Positions 7,698 to 15,131 of a stretch of 33,475 bases of DNA are shown here, piece by piece (the first letter of the stretch is position 1; every line of letters starts with the position of its first letter). Location: the NCBI GenBank assembly GCA_030840295.1, contig JAVEET010000174.1, positions 1 through 33,475 of the forward strand, in the 5' to 3' direction. This DNA is from Pseudonocardiales bacterium. GTDB lineage: Bacteria; Actinomycetota; Actinomycetes; Mycobacteriales; Jatrophihabitantaceae. Under the pieces are notes generated by a model, which was not told the origin of the DNA, ran no database searches, and worked only from the letters and a program-made list of their open reading frames with translations. The position numbers and the translations under genes are program-made.

Positions 7698-8788
7698 CAG
7701 GCGCCCACCGCGCTGAGCACCCCGCACGCGCCGCAGGCGGCGCACCCGGCTTGTTGGTCGGCACCGACCATGCCGGCCGCGCGCAGCAATTCCGCGACCC
7801 GTCCACTGACATCGGCGAGCAGCGCCGCGTCCGGGCCGATGGCGCCGTCCTGGGCAGCGAGGGTGGCGGTCATCGGCCGGAAGGGCACCACGAAGGGATA
7901 GACGCCGCGGGCGATCAACCCGGCCGCTCCCGCCACGAGTTCGTCGGGGTCCTCGCCGAGACCGAGCAGCAGGTAGGTGGAGACCCGGTTGCGGCCGAAG
8001 ACTCGTACCGCCTCGTCCCAGGCCGCCTCGTACTGGCTCAGCGGCACACTGGCCTTGCCGGGCATCCAGCGTCGTCGGACCTCGTCGTCAAGGGACTCGA
8101 CGTGGATGCCGATCGCCACCGCTCCCGCTTCGCGCAACAACCTGATCGCGTCGAGGTCGGCGGGCGCCGGTGGCTCGCACTGCACTTGAATGGGCAGGCC
8201 GGGGACCGCTTGCAACACGGCACGCGCACTGCGGGCGAGCACTCGTGCTCCGCGGTCGGGCCCGGCGGTGGTGCCCGTGGTCATCACCATCTGCCGGATT
8301 CCGTCGAGGCGGACCGCGGCTTCAGCGACCTCGGCGAGCTGGGCGGGTGTCTTGGCTGCGACCGTCGAGCCCGCGCGTAACGACTCCTCGATGGTGCAGA
8401 AACGGCACCGGTCGGCCTCGTCGTAGCGGATACAGGTTTGTACCACGGTGGTGGCGAGCACGTCCGCGCCGTGCAAGCGGGCGATGTGCTCGTAGGGCAC
8501 CCCGTCGGCGGTGCTCAGGTCGTAGAAACGGGGCCGCGCCACCGTACGCACAGGCAGTCCGACCGGTTCGTCACCGAGCCACATCTGTCCGTCGCGCAGG
8601 CTGTACGGGCTCGCTGGGTTGATCGGCAGTGTCGCATTGCCGCCACCGATCACCAGATGCCCGTCGTCGCTCGGCCCGGCGCCACCGCGCCGGTACACCG
8701 GCGCGGCGACCCGGACGCCCGTGACGGCCAACTTGCTCCGCAGTCCGATGGTGTCACCCAGCGGTACGTGGCGGTTCGTGACCGACAT
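7697..8788 (-). CDS. Radical SAM protein, MSMEG_0568/Sll0785-like (Nit1C)
   Basis: The product is 363 aa. The ATG at 8788 has a strong AGGAGG site and lies 13 nt after the upstream stop. The iron-sulfur cluster motif is atypical: Cys119, Cys128 and Cys131 in QTCIRYDEADRCRFC, a CX8CX2C arrangement instead of the usual CX3CX2C. The wide spacing is a feature I recall for this family. The barrel continues with MVMTTGTTAGPDRG and YLLLGLGEDPDEL. Three more cysteines lie near the C terminus in GCAACGACG and could ligate a second cluster or a metal. It should use a 5'-deoxyadenosyl radical. The product made by the Nit1C system is not known. Confidence 0.87.
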   Translation of the reverse strand: MSVTNRHVPLGDTIGLRSKLAVTGVRVAAPVYRRGGAGPSDDGHLVIGGGNATLPINPASPYSLRDGQMWLGDEPVGLPVRTVARPRFYDLSTADGVPYEHIARLHGADVLATTVVQTCIRYDEADRCRFCTIEESLRAGSTVAAKTPAQLAEVAEAAVRLDGIRQMVMTTGTTAGPDRGARVLARSARAVLQAVPGLPIQVQCEPPAPADLDAIRLLREAGAVAIGIHVESLDDEVRRRWMPGKASVPLSQYEAAWDEAVRVFGRNRVSTYLLLGLGEDPDELVAGAAGLIARGVYPFVVPFRPMTATLAAQDGAIGPDAALLADVSGRVAELLRAAGMVGADQQAGCAACGACGVLSAVGA

Positions 8789-8801
8789 GAGGCCTCCTCG
8801 C

Positions 8802-9338
8802 TCAGACCATGTAGGTGGAGTTGATGATCGCGCCCTTGCGGGCATAGTGGATCACCGCATCCTGTACGTCGAGCGGGTGCGCGGGGATGACGCCGGCAAT
8901 GAGGTCTTCCTCTCGTGCACCGTGCAGCGCGAGGCCGAAGCGACAGCAGTAGACGGTCCCGCCCTCGCCGATGAACGCTTCGAGAGCGGCGTTGATGTTC
9001 GTCTCTCCGGGGAACGCGGCGTCACCGGTAGTGGGGAAACCCCGGTTGGCGATGCAGTTGATCGAGCCGGGTCCGTAGAAGTAGATGGCCGACTCGAAGC
9101 CCTTACGCAACGCTCTGGTCGCCTGCAACACCGCTACGAATGACACCGACGATTCGTGAGCGATGCCGTGCACGAGGGTGAAGTAGGACTCGCCGTTCAC
9201 CGCCTGGTAGTCGGGGAAAATCTTCGTGCTGCCGTAGATGTTGCTCCCCTTTGGCAACGAGGGGTGCGGGATCTCGGCCAGGCTCTTGGCGATATTGGCC
9301 GCGAGCAGGTCCTCGGGTACTGCTTCGACTGCGGTCAT
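8802..9338 (-). CDS. MSMEG_0572/Sll0783-family nitrogen-starvation protein (Nit1C)
   Basis: The product is 178 aa with a ribosome site AAGGAG before the ATG at 9338. The sequence shows PKGSNIYGSTKIFPDY, HESSVSFVAVLQATRAL, YFYGPGSINCIANRGFP and GGTVYCCRFGLALHG. I recognise these as the conserved core of the protein that opens Nit1C clusters, called Sll0783 in Synechocystis. There the gene is strongly induced on nitrogen starvation and its loss affects polyhydroxybutyrate build-up. The Cys-Cys and Cys-containing loops resemble DsrE-like folds, but I cannot prove that from sequence alone. No signal peptide or membrane segment is present. It is the second gene of the operon, 34 nt after the amidohydrolase stop. 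Confidence 0.85.
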   Translation of the reverse strand: MTAVEAVPEDLLAANIAKSLAEIPHPSLPKGSNIYGSTKIFPDYQAVNGESYFTLVHGIAHESSVSFVAVLQATRALRKGFESAIYFYGPGSINCIANRGFPTTGDAAFPGETNINAALEAFIGEGGTVYCCRFGLALHGAREEDLIAGVIPAHPLDVQDAVIHYARKGAIINSTYMV

Positions 9339-9372
9339 TGTGGATTCTCCTTAGGCGTTGGTGGACGAACGG

Positions 9373-10215
9373 TCAGTTGTAGAGATGCGTGAAGTTTTCC
9401 TCGAACACGTGGCGAGCGAGTTCGCCGTCACCGGCAGCGGCCTGCAGTCGGGCGAACTCACCGGCATGGTCACCCCAGGGCTCGTCGCTGGCGAACAGCA
9501 CCCGGTCGTGGCCGATGCCGCGCCGCTCGATCTCGGCCGCGAGCCAGCGTGGGGCGAAGCCGATTGCCCAACTGGTGTCGGTGTAAACGCGCTTACCCGC
9601 CGCGATCCAGTCGAAGAAACGGCCGCCGATGAGTTTGATGTGGCCACTCATGCCACCGCCGAGATGGACGAGGTGGATCTTGGTGTCGTCCCCGTAACGC
9701 TCGACGAGCTGGCCGATTTGGTCGATGTCGCTCGCGGCGCCGGGCGAGGTGTGCACGTGCACGATCAGGTCGTGCTCCCTGGCCGTGGCAAAGATGGCGT
9801 CCAGTTGCGGGGCGCAGGTCTCGTCGTCGACGGACCCGCCGAGCAGGAAGCTGATTTTTAGCGCCCGGACGCCCGGTTCGCCGGCCAGTGTGAGCGCGGC
9901 GGCGGTGAGCGCGGCGTCCTGAGCCCGGGGTGATACGAAGATACCGGCCCGGATCCGCTCGTGCTTGGTCGCCGCTTCGAGTACCAGTTCGTTGAGCGCG
10001 AAGCTGGCCGAGACCTGAGGGACGCCGTAGTTGGGGATTACCAGCGCCCGCTCGGTGCCCGCCCGATCGAGGTCAGCGATGAGCTCGGCGACGCTCTCCC
10101 GGGCACCGATGTCGGGGTGCACCGGTGCGCCGCCGTAGAACGGGTACGCCGGCAGCACACCGAGGTGCCGGTGTGCATCACATGTCGCGCCCTTCACCGG
10201 GTCGCCCGCTCGCAT
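9373..10215 (-). CDS. Amidohydrolase_2-type metal-dependent hydrolase, first gene of the Nit1C operon
   Basis: The product is 280 aa. An HxH metal motif occurs at His15/His17 (CDAHRHLG). It is followed by LIVHVHTSPGA, KIHLVHLGGGMSG and LFASDEPWG, whose Asp is the usual catalytic base. These mark a PF04909-type TIM-barrel hydrolase or decarboxylase with one metal ion. The start is uncertain: the ATG at 10215 has no clear ribosome site, and an in-frame GTG at 10197 would still keep the HxH. Its presence at the head of the nitrilase operon suggests it processes an amide, lactone or carboxylate related to the nitrile pathway, which is inference. A perfect palindrome sits just upstream of the start. 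It is unrelated in detail to the second amidohydrolase at 16868-17710. Confidence 0.8.
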   Translation of the reverse strand: MRAGDPVKGATCDAHRHLGVLPAYPFYGGAPVHPDIGARESVAELIADLDRAGTERALVIPNYGVPQVSASFALNELVLEAATKHERIRAGIFVSPRAQDAALTAAALTLAGEPGVRALKISFLLGGSVDDETCAPQLDAIFATAREHDLIVHVHTSPGAASDIDQIGQLVERYGDDTKIHLVHLGGGMSGHIKLIGGRFFDWIAAGKRVYTDTSWAIGFAPRWLAAEIERRGIGHDRVLFASDEPWGDHAGEFARLQAAAGDGELARHVFEENFTHLYN

Positions 10216-10223
10216 CCAGCGTT

Positions 10224-10233
10224 TGTCATGACA
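10224..10233. promoter_or_regulatory. Perfect 10-bp palindrome TGTCATGACA upstream of the Nit1C operon
   Basis: The sequence TGTCATGACA lies 9 bp before the ATG of the first Nit1C-operon gene, inside a longer TTGTCATGACAT core. The position and dyad symmetry suit a repressor operator. The regulator is unknown, and no regulator gene lies in this operon. Confidence 0.35.
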
Positions 10234-10601
10234 TCGAGTAAGCCGGGCGCAAGTGTCGTCGCGGTTACGACCGGAACAAGCCGGCGTTTCTGCCTGCCCC
10301 GTCGTACGGACGGATAATTGCGGCCTTTGACTGTTTCAATCGCCGAGAAAGGCCTGTAGTTACCGGGGGTTCCAGCTCAGGCGCCCTGCGGCATGGGCGG
10401 TTTCGCCGAAGGAAACGCCCACCGCCGTTAACGGCTACGAAACGATCGCCGGACGGAGCGTGAGTGCTGCGGAGGCAGCTTCCGCTCCGCAACTCGCGCC
10501 GCCGGCGCTGGGGCCCCCGTCCGGTCCAGCGGCGGGTTTGGCCGCCGAAGGATTTTACGTCGCGGAAATCGGGAACTCTTGACGACCACCCTCGGATGCT
10601 G

Positions 10602-10638
10602 TTTTCATTGAGAGGTAATCATTTTCGCTGAATGAAAA
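10602..10638. promoter_or_regulatory. AT-rich inverted repeat TTTTCATT-N21-AATGAAAA before the ABC operon (candidate operator)
   Basis: Two perfect 8-bp arms lie about 40-80 bp before the binding-protein start, in otherwise GC-rich DNA. A TTGACG at 10579-10584 could be a -35 element, but no good -10 is obvious. The IclR-type regulator encoded in the same operon is the natural candidate to bind here. That link is inference. Confidence 0.4.
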
Positions 10639-10678
10639 TTGGGTGAAGGCCGCCGAGCAACTTGGGTGCCTCGAGGAG

Positions 10679-12244
10679 ATGGGAGTTGCTTTGATCAGGA
10701 CGAAGGTAACTGCCGCGATCGCAGCGGCAGCAACGGTGTGTGGTTTAGCCGCGTGCGGGGGCTCGACGCCACAGCCGACGGCCAAGGCGACGGGGACGGG
10801 CACGGCCAAGGTCGGTGGGGTAATGACCATCGGCAGCGCGACCGGTATCGACCTGCTGAACCCGGTGCTGCAGACCACCGCGTGGGACCAGGTGCTGTTC
10901 AGCCTCCTGTGGAACGGTTTGGTGACGACCGGCAAGGACGGCAAACTGCAGCCCGACCTCGCATCGTCGTGGTCGGCATCCGCCGATCAGAAAAGCTGGA
11001 CATTTCAGCTTCGGCCAGGCGTGAAGTTCTCAAACGGCAAGGCGCTCACCCCGGCCGACGTGGCCTCGACCCTGGCCTACTACCAGAACCCGAACACCGC
11101 CACCGAGCAAAAGAACAACGTGGCCCAGATCGCCGCCGTCAAGCCCAGCGGCAGCAACGCGGTCGTCTTCACGCTCAAGGCTCCCAACGCGGTGTTCCCG
11201 AATTCGATCAGTCGGCTGAAGATCGTCGACATGGCGGCGCTCTCGGGCATGGAGAAGAATCCCGCTGTTACCGGGCCGTTCAAAGTCAAGGAGTTCGTCG
11301 CCGACGATCACCTGACGCTGGTACGCAACCCGAGCTACTTCGGTTCGCCGGCGAAGCTGGACAGCATCAAGATCGTGAAGGCACCTGACTCGTCCGCTGC
11401 CTTGACCGCCCTGCAATCCGGTGACCTTGACGCCCTGTGGTCGGTTCCGCTTTCCCAGGTCGCCGCAATCCAGGCCAACCCCAAACTCGCTGCGGTGAAG
11501 CCGTCGGTCATCGGGCAGTACGTAAGCTGGGAGGTTGACACCACCCAGGCGCCGTTCAACAACGTCAAGGCCCGCCAGGCGTTGGCTTACGCGATCGATC
11601 AGAAGTCGATCCTGTCCGCGGCTTACTCCGGGCAGGGAAGCGTCTCGACCACCAACGATCCGTTGGCCAACAACAATCCGAACTACGGCGGCAACCTCAC
11701 TGACTACACCTACAACTTGGACAAGGCCAAAGCGCTTTTCGCGCAGGCCGGTGTCAACGCGGGTAGCACACTTACCTGGTGGGGCGTCGCCAACCAGTAC
11801 CCTGAGTGGAACATCAGCGCCCAGATCCTTCAGGCCAGCCTGAAGAAGATCGGCATCAACCTCAAGATCCAGAACACCGACATCTCATCGTGGCCGTCCA
11901 GGTTCTACCCCGCTGGAAAGTCCTTTCCAGGGCTGATCATCCCGAACTTCCAGTCCTACACCTCCGATGCTTCCGATGAATTCCAATTCATGCTGCACGG
12001 GCGCTGCGAGTGCAACTGGAACAACGACCAGTTCGACGCGTTGTACAAGAACGCCCTGGCCACAGCCGATCCCACAGCGCAGAAGGCCTTGTGGCAGAAG
12101 GCTCAGGAACTGATCAACCAGCAGGCACCGATCTTCGTGCCGGTGCAGTTCGCCACGGTCACAGCGACCAAGAGTTCGGTGGTGGGCCTGTGGGTGGACA
12201 GCGCTGGCAACCCTCACCTGGAGGATGCCGGCTTCACCGGATAA
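10679..12244 (+). CDS. ABC transporter solute-binding lipoprotein, peptide/oligosaccharide type (SBP_bac_5)
   Basis: The product is 521 aa from the ATG at 10679. A TTG at 10691, better spaced from the GAGGAG/GGGAG stretch, is an alternative, and an in-frame GTG at 10643 is less likely. The N terminus is basic then hydrophobic and ends in the lipobox GLAAC (Cys26), so the protein should be lipid-anchored outside the membrane. The mature part follows the family-5 pattern: GGVMTIGSATGIDLLNP, LASSWSASADQKSWTFQLR, GVKFSNGKALTPADV and ARQALAYAIDQKSIL. Family-5 proteins bind peptides, opines, nickel or oligosaccharides. The operon content favours a sugar derivative. It is the first gene of the catabolic operon. 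Confidence 0.88.
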   Translation: MGVALIRTKVTAAIAAAATVCGLAACGGSTPQPTAKATGTGTAKVGGVMTIGSATGIDLLNPVLQTTAWDQVLFSLLWNGLVTTGKDGKLQPDLASSWSASADQKSWTFQLRPGVKFSNGKALTPADVASTLAYYQNPNTATEQKNNVAQIAAVKPSGSNAVVFTLKAPNAVFPNSISRLKIVDMAALSGMEKNPAVTGPFKVKEFVADDHLTLVRNPSYFGSPAKLDSIKIVKAPDSSAALTALQSGDLDALWSVPLSQVAAIQANPKLAAVKPSVIGQYVSWEVDTTQAPFNNVKARQALAYAIDQKSILSAAYSGQGSVSTTNDPLANNNPNYGGNLTDYTYNLDKAKALFAQAGVNAGSTLTWWGVANQYPEWNISAQILQASLKKIGINLKIQNTDISSWPSRFYPAGKSFPGLIIPNFQSYTSDASDEFQFMLHGRCECNWNNDQFDALYKNALATADPTAQKALWQKAQELINQQAPIFVPVQFATVTATKSSVVGLWVDSAGNPHLEDAGFTG

Positions 12245-12284
12245 GACCAGCCATGATGCCGTTTCGAGTCAAGCGAGGTGGGAA

Positions 12285-13238
12285 ATGCAGTTCGTCATCA
12301 AGCGAGTCGTGATCAGCGCGATTCTCCTCGTCGCCACCTCGGTGCTGATCTTCGCCATCCTGCGTGCTCTGCCGGGCGACCCGGTGGCCGCCCGGCTGGG
12401 TACGGCCCAGGGGGTGAATCAGGCGATGATCGATCGTTTGCGCAGCAGCGCTGGGCTCGATCGTCCCTTGGTGAGCCAGTATTTCTCCTGGGTGACAGGC
12501 ATGGCGCACGGCAACCTGGGACGGTCCTACTTCACCGACCGGCCGGTCAGCTCCATGATCCTGTCGGCCCTGGGCCCGACGTTGGAGCTGACCGTCCTGG
12601 GCGTGGCACTGTCGATTCTGGTGGCTGTGCCCGCCGCTATGGCCGCCGCCCGCCGGCCTCGCGGCTGGTTGGACCGCTCCATCACCGCGATCGCCTCGGC
12701 GGGCATGGCGTTTCCGCCGTTCGTGGCAGGGATCCTGCTCATCATCGTCTTCAGCATCACCGTGCACTGGTTCCCGGCCCGCGGCTTCATCCCGCTCACT
12801 CAGGATCCGGTGCAGAACCTCCGCTCGATGATCCTGCCGTCAATATCCCTGGCCGCTGGAGCAGCGCCGCTCATCCTGCGATACCTGAGGAGCGAGCTCG
12901 TCACCGCCCTCGATTCCGATTATGTCCGCACCGCGGCGGGCAAGGGCGCGCCGGAGCGTCGCGTGATGCTTCGGCACGCCCTGCCCAACGCCGCGCTGCC
13001 CAGCCTTACCATGATCGGGCTGATCACCGGTTACACCCTGGGCGGCAGCGTGGTCGTCGAGTACGTCTTCGGGTTCTCCGGACTGGGCGCGTTGTCGGTG
13101 CAAGCGGCCTTCCGCCGAGACTATGCGGTACTGCAGTCGGTGGTGCTGCTGATAAGCGCACTGTTCATCCTCGTCTCGCTCACCGTCGATCTGCTCGGCT
13201 GGTGGCTGGACCCACGAACAAGGGGGCATCGTGGCTGA
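12285..13238 (+). CDS. ABC transporter permease, DppB type
   Basis: The product is 317 aa. The ATG at 12285 is chosen because GAGGTGGG lies upstream; an in-frame ATG further 5' would overlap the binding-protein gene. It starts with the DppB N-terminal helix (IKRVVISAILLVATSVLIF) and the periplasmic segment ALPGDPVAARLG. Six hydrophobic segments can be traced. The EAA loop is RTAAGKGAPERRVMLRHALP, which docks with the ATPases, and GGSVVVEYVFGFSGLG is the typical C-terminal signature. It overlaps the next permease gene by 8 nt and should form a heterodimeric channel with it. Confidence 0.9.
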   Translation: MQFVIKRVVISAILLVATSVLIFAILRALPGDPVAARLGTAQGVNQAMIDRLRSSAGLDRPLVSQYFSWVTGMAHGNLGRSYFTDRPVSSMILSALGPTLELTVLGVALSILVAVPAAMAAARRPRGWLDRSITAIASAGMAFPPFVAGILLIIVFSITVHWFPARGFIPLTQDPVQNLRSMILPSISLAAGAAPLILRYLRSELVTALDSDYVRTAAGKGAPERRVMLRHALPNAALPSLTMIGLITGYTLGGSVVVEYVFGFSGLGALSVQAAFRRDYAVLQSVVLLISALFILVSLTVDLLGWWLDPRTRGHRG

Positions 13239-14091
13239 GTCAGGAACGATCTCCGTGGCGACCGCGGCTCGGCGGCGCCGGGTGACCTTACGGATACCGC
13301 CGATCAGCGTGCTGTTGCTGCTGATCATCGTGTTGATGTGTGTCTTCGCGCCGCTGGTCACCCCCTTCGGGCCGAACGATGTCGACCCGGCGCATCCGTT
13401 CGCGGCAGCGGGCGGACAGCACTGGCTGGGTACCGATGAACTGGGACGCGACCTGCTGACCAGGCTCCTATACGGAGGGCGGCTCTCGCTCACGGTCTGC
13501 GCTGGCAGCGTCGTGATCGCGTTCTTCATCGGGACGATCTGGGGAGTGTGCGCGGCGGAGCGGCGCGGCTTCGTCGAGGAAATCCTGATGCGGACCGCGG
13601 ATGTGACGATGGCTATCCCACAGATCCTGTTCGCCCTGGTGTGCGTGGCAGCCTTCGGTGCCTCGCTGCTTTCTCTGACGGTCATCACCGGGCTGCTGCT
13701 TGCACCCACCTCGGCACGGATGGCCCGAAGCGTCACGATCCAGGAGACGTCGTTGGACTACTACTCCGCCGGTATCGCCTACGGTGCAGGCAAGATCCGG
13801 CTGCTGACCCGTGAGGTCTTCCCCAATATCCTGCCGGCATTGGCCGGCCAGGCGGTGATCAACGCCGCCAGCGCGATGATCCTGGAAGCCAGCCTGAGTT
13901 TTGTCGGCCTCGGCGTGCAGCCTCCGCAGATGTCCTGGGGCGTACTGCTGCAACAGGGTTACGGCTTCCTCTACAACGATCCGACCTATGCTGTCGCTCC
14001 GGCCGTGCTGATCCTCGTCACCGTCTTCTGTCTGAATCTCGCGGCGAACCGGCTAGGCAGCACCCGACACCGGAAGGTCGTGCGCCCATGA
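13231..14091 (+). CDS. ABC transporter permease, DppC type
   Basis: The product is 286 aa from a GTG at 13231. It carries the DppC N-terminal pattern, with a basic lead, a first membrane helix and then a periplasmic loop with HWLGTDELGRDLLTRLLYGG, the hallmark of this permease class. Later come IPQILFALVCVAAFG, the coupling loop DYYSAGIAYGAGKIRLLTRE and LEASLSFVGLGVQPPQMSWG. It pairs with the upstream DppB-type subunit. The stop overlaps the next start as ATGA, so translation is coupled to the ATPase genes. Confidence 0.9.
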   Translation: MAESGTISVATAARRRRVTLRIPPISVLLLLIIVLMCVFAPLVTPFGPNDVDPAHPFAAAGGQHWLGTDELGRDLLTRLLYGGRLSLTVCAGSVVIAFFIGTIWGVCAAERRGFVEEILMRTADVTMAIPQILFALVCVAAFGASLLSLTVITGLLLAPTSARMARSVTIQETSLDYYSAGIAYGAGKIRLLTREVFPNILPALAGQAVINAASAMILEASLSFVGLGVQPPQMSWGVLLQQGYGFLYNDPTYAVAPAVLILVTVFCLNLAANRLGSTRHRKVVRP

Positions 14092-15131
14092 CCGCCCCAG
14101 TCCTCGACGTCCGTGACCTCCAGGTGGCCATCGGTACGACGCCGGTTGTTCGCGGGGTCAGTTTCCAGCTCGCGCCGGGTGAGCGGCTCGGGCTCGTCGG
14201 CGAGTCAGGTTCGGGAAAATCGCTGACTGCATTGTCGATCATGGGCCTGAACCGCGATCCGATCCGGGTATCCGGCGGTCAGGTGATGCTCGGCGGCACG
14301 GACCTGCTCAGGCTCAGCCGCGCCGAGCTCGACCGGGTTCGCGGTGCCCGCATATCGATGATCTATCAGGATCCCGCCTCATCGCTGAATCCGCTGATGA
14401 CAGTGGGCGCCCAGATCGTCGAGGCTATCAACCTGCACGACAAGGTTGAGCGCGGGCAGGCCCGTGCGCGAGCTGCGGACCTGCTGGGCGACGTCGGTGT
14501 CCCGAATCCGCGGCAGCGGCTGGACGCCTACCCGCACGAGTTCTCCGGTGGCATGCGGCAGCGGGTGATGATCGCGATCGCATTGGCCTGTCAGCCCGAG
14601 GTGCTGCTGTGCGACGAGCCGACCACTGCCCTCGACGTGACGACCCAGTCGTTGGTCATCAACCTGATCGACCGGCTGTGCAGCGAGCGCGGTGTCGCCA
14701 CCGTGCTGATCACCCATGATCTGGGTGTGGCCGCCGGATTCTGCGACAACATCGCGGTGATGTATGCCGGCCAGCTCGTCGAGCAAAGCTCTACTAGCAC
14801 CTTGTTCGCCAGCGCCAGACATCCGTACAGTCACGCACTGATGTCGGCGACGGTGGACCTCGGCGTCGATGTGACCAGTGCGTTGCCCGCGATTGCCGGG
14901 CAGCCGCCGTTGCCGGGTGCAATCCCGCAGGGCTGCAGTTTCCGCCCGCGGTGCCCTCGGGCGGTCGAGGCCTGCGCCGACCAGCCGATCGAGCTGCTAC
15001 CACTCGACGGGGCACTCGTGCGCTGTATCCGGCCGATAACCCACCACCCAGGCTCCGGCACGCATCCCGGCACAGCGCGTGACGCCACTGTCGGCCCGCC
15101 GACCGAGCAGGAGAGGGTTCCCAATGCCTGA
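14088..15131 (+). CDS. ABC transporter ATP-binding protein, DppD/OppD type
   Basis: The product is 347 aa. It has Walker A GESGSGKS at about residue 40, the Q-loop in YQDPASSLNP, the ABC signature FSGGMRQRV, Walker B VLLCDEPTTALD and the H-loop ITHDLG. The C-terminal tail has the oligopeptide-transporter extension with conserved cysteines (CSFRPRCPRAVEAC), which in some DppD/OppD proteins holds an iron-sulfur cluster. It supplies one of the two ATP sites of the importer. It is co-translated with its neighbours through 4-nt and 8-nt overlaps. Confidence 0.9.
   Translation: MTAPVLDVRDLQVAIGTTPVVRGVSFQLAPGERLGLVGESGSGKSLTALSIMGLNRDPIRVSGGQVMLGGTDLLRLSRAELDRVRGARISMIYQDPASSLNPLMTVGAQIVEAINLHDKVERGQARARAADLLGDVGVPNPRQRLDAYPHEFSGGMRQRVMIAIALACQPEVLLCDEPTTALDVTTQSLVINLIDRLCSERGVATVLITHDLGVAAGFCDNIAVMYAGQLVEQSSTSTLFASARHPYSHALMSATVDLGVDVTSALPAIAGQPPLPGAIPQGCSFRPRCPRAVEACADQPIELLPLDGALVRCIRPITHHPGSGTHPGTARDATVGPPTEQERVPNA

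Larger units (their letters stand above)
10216..10678. other. Divergent intergenic region with a cluster of hairpins and palindromes
   Basis: No convincing gene is seen in these 463 bp. From left to right: an inverted repeat GGCCTTT/AAAGGCC at 10322-10328 and 10348-10354; a 9-bp hairpin with one bulged G (GGGC-GTTTC paired with GAAAC-GCCC, loop GCCGAAG) at 10395-10420; a perfect palindrome GCCGTTAACGGC at 10424-10435; a two-tier hairpin CGGAGCG/CGCTCCG with an inner GCTGC/GCAGC at 10454-10489; and an AT-rich inverted repeat nearer the ABC operon. The region must hold promoters for both divergent operons. No riboswitch family was recognised with confidence. Confidence 0.55.

Noticed and set aside
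6313-7716. A 467-codon open frame on the plus strand opposite the GNAT-AIR gene
   Set aside because: Composition is low-complexity Ser/Arg/Pro and it is exactly antisense to a gene with clear domains; no ribosome site.
10395-10435. Resemblance of the CCGAAGGAAAC stretch to glycine or glutamine riboswitch cores
   Set aside because: Only the short GCCGAAG-type loop is similar; the other conserved boxes and the pairing partners are missing.
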